Of a DNA stretch of 64,000 nt, positions 63,951 through 64,000 are shown piece by piece (positions within the stretch are counted from its first letter, which is position 1; every line of letters starts with the position of its first letter). The position numbers and the translations under genes were made by a program. Source of the DNA: Usnea hakonensis (lineage: Eukaryota > Ascomycota > Lecanoromycetes > Lecanorales > Parmeliaceae); contig BLJB01000150.1 in the NCBI GenBank assembly GCA_013423325.1, positions 371,940 to 435,939 of the forward strand, in the 5' to 3' direction. Under the pieces are notes generated by a model that saw only the letters and a list, made by a program, of their open reading frames with translations, had not been told where the DNA came from and did no database searches.

Positions 63951-64000
63951 TTGACACCCCCTTTTACTGCATTGACACCCCCTTTTACTACATTGACACC
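63951..64000. repeat. 21-bp tandem repeat, cut by the window end
   Basis: Two and a third copies of the unit TTGACACCCCCTTTTACTGCA (variant ACA) begin at 63951 and continue past the window edge, so the full array length is unknown. Confidence 0.85.

Noticed and set aside
1..64000. tRNA or rRNA genes
   Set aside because: I looked for cloverleaf-like A and B boxes and found none I could support by eye; a covariance-model scan would be decisive.

Overview
The window is nuclear DNA from a filamentous ascomycete (Pezizomycotina). The evidence is short introns (about 45-150 nt) with CT(A/G)A(C/T) branch points, and families typical of this group: a Pth11-like rhodopsin-domain receptor, an AtfA-type bZIP factor, INP1, a UsgS-like membrane protein and a CE16 esterase. 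Leotiomycetes (Helotiales) is my best guess from overall protein character, but that is an impression and not a demonstrated placement. Every assignment comes from reading translations and reconstructing splice sites whose phases agree across exons; no search was run.

Layout. 1-6.2 kb: a divergent pair (partial 2OG-Fe(II) oxygenase-like gene and an FHL1-like FHA/forkhead factor), then a divergent ESCRT-III SNF7 / CST-subunit TEN1 pair. 6.8-13 kb: atfA, followed by unrecognised genes, including two models that overlap on opposite strands. 14-20 kb: a secreted fasciclin-domain protein, a Pth11-like receptor and an eight-exon polysaccharide deacetylase, which look like surface or accessory functions. 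20-25 kb: a small MGC-start protein, a SEC-C zinc-motif protein and INP1. 25.1-25.5 kb: copy A of a dispersed repeat. 26-36 kb: an orphan fungal-type protein, a PNRC/EDC1-like decapping coactivator, CUE3/RQT3, a formamidase and a UsgS-like membrane protein. 36-45 kb: a CE16 esterase, SRP14, condensin SMC4 and an ELYS-domain protein. 45-48 kb: a decayed FAD-linked oxidase. 48-54 kb: an NUP42/AMO1-type nucleoporin, ribosomal protein uS10 (RPS20) and SGD1/NOM1. 53.7-59 kb: a flavin monooxygenase-like protein, an ICMT/DUF1295-type membrane protein and mitochondrial dihydrolipoamide dehydrogenase. 60-64 kb: a PGM2-type phosphomutase, a hypothetical gene abutting copy B of the repeat (with an expanded 66/72-bp minisatellite), a relic fragment of the phosphomutase gene, and the start of a 21-bp tandem array cut by the window end.

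Most genes are housekeeping and independent. The clearest functional groupings are translation and ribosome biology (FHL1-like factor, RPS20, SGD1, CUE3, SRP14) and nucleus/chromosome (SMC4, ELYS-like, NUP42-like, TEN1). I saw no secondary-metabolite cluster, complete transposon, CRISPR array or confidently recognisable tRNA. The unusual content is structural: two inferred GC-AG introns, exons of 11, 19 and 25 nt, a perfect 30-bp inverted repeat, a dispersed repeat with a frame-preserving minisatellite, a relic PGM fragment, and a 9-mer (TACTCCGTA) that recurs only in non-coding DNA.
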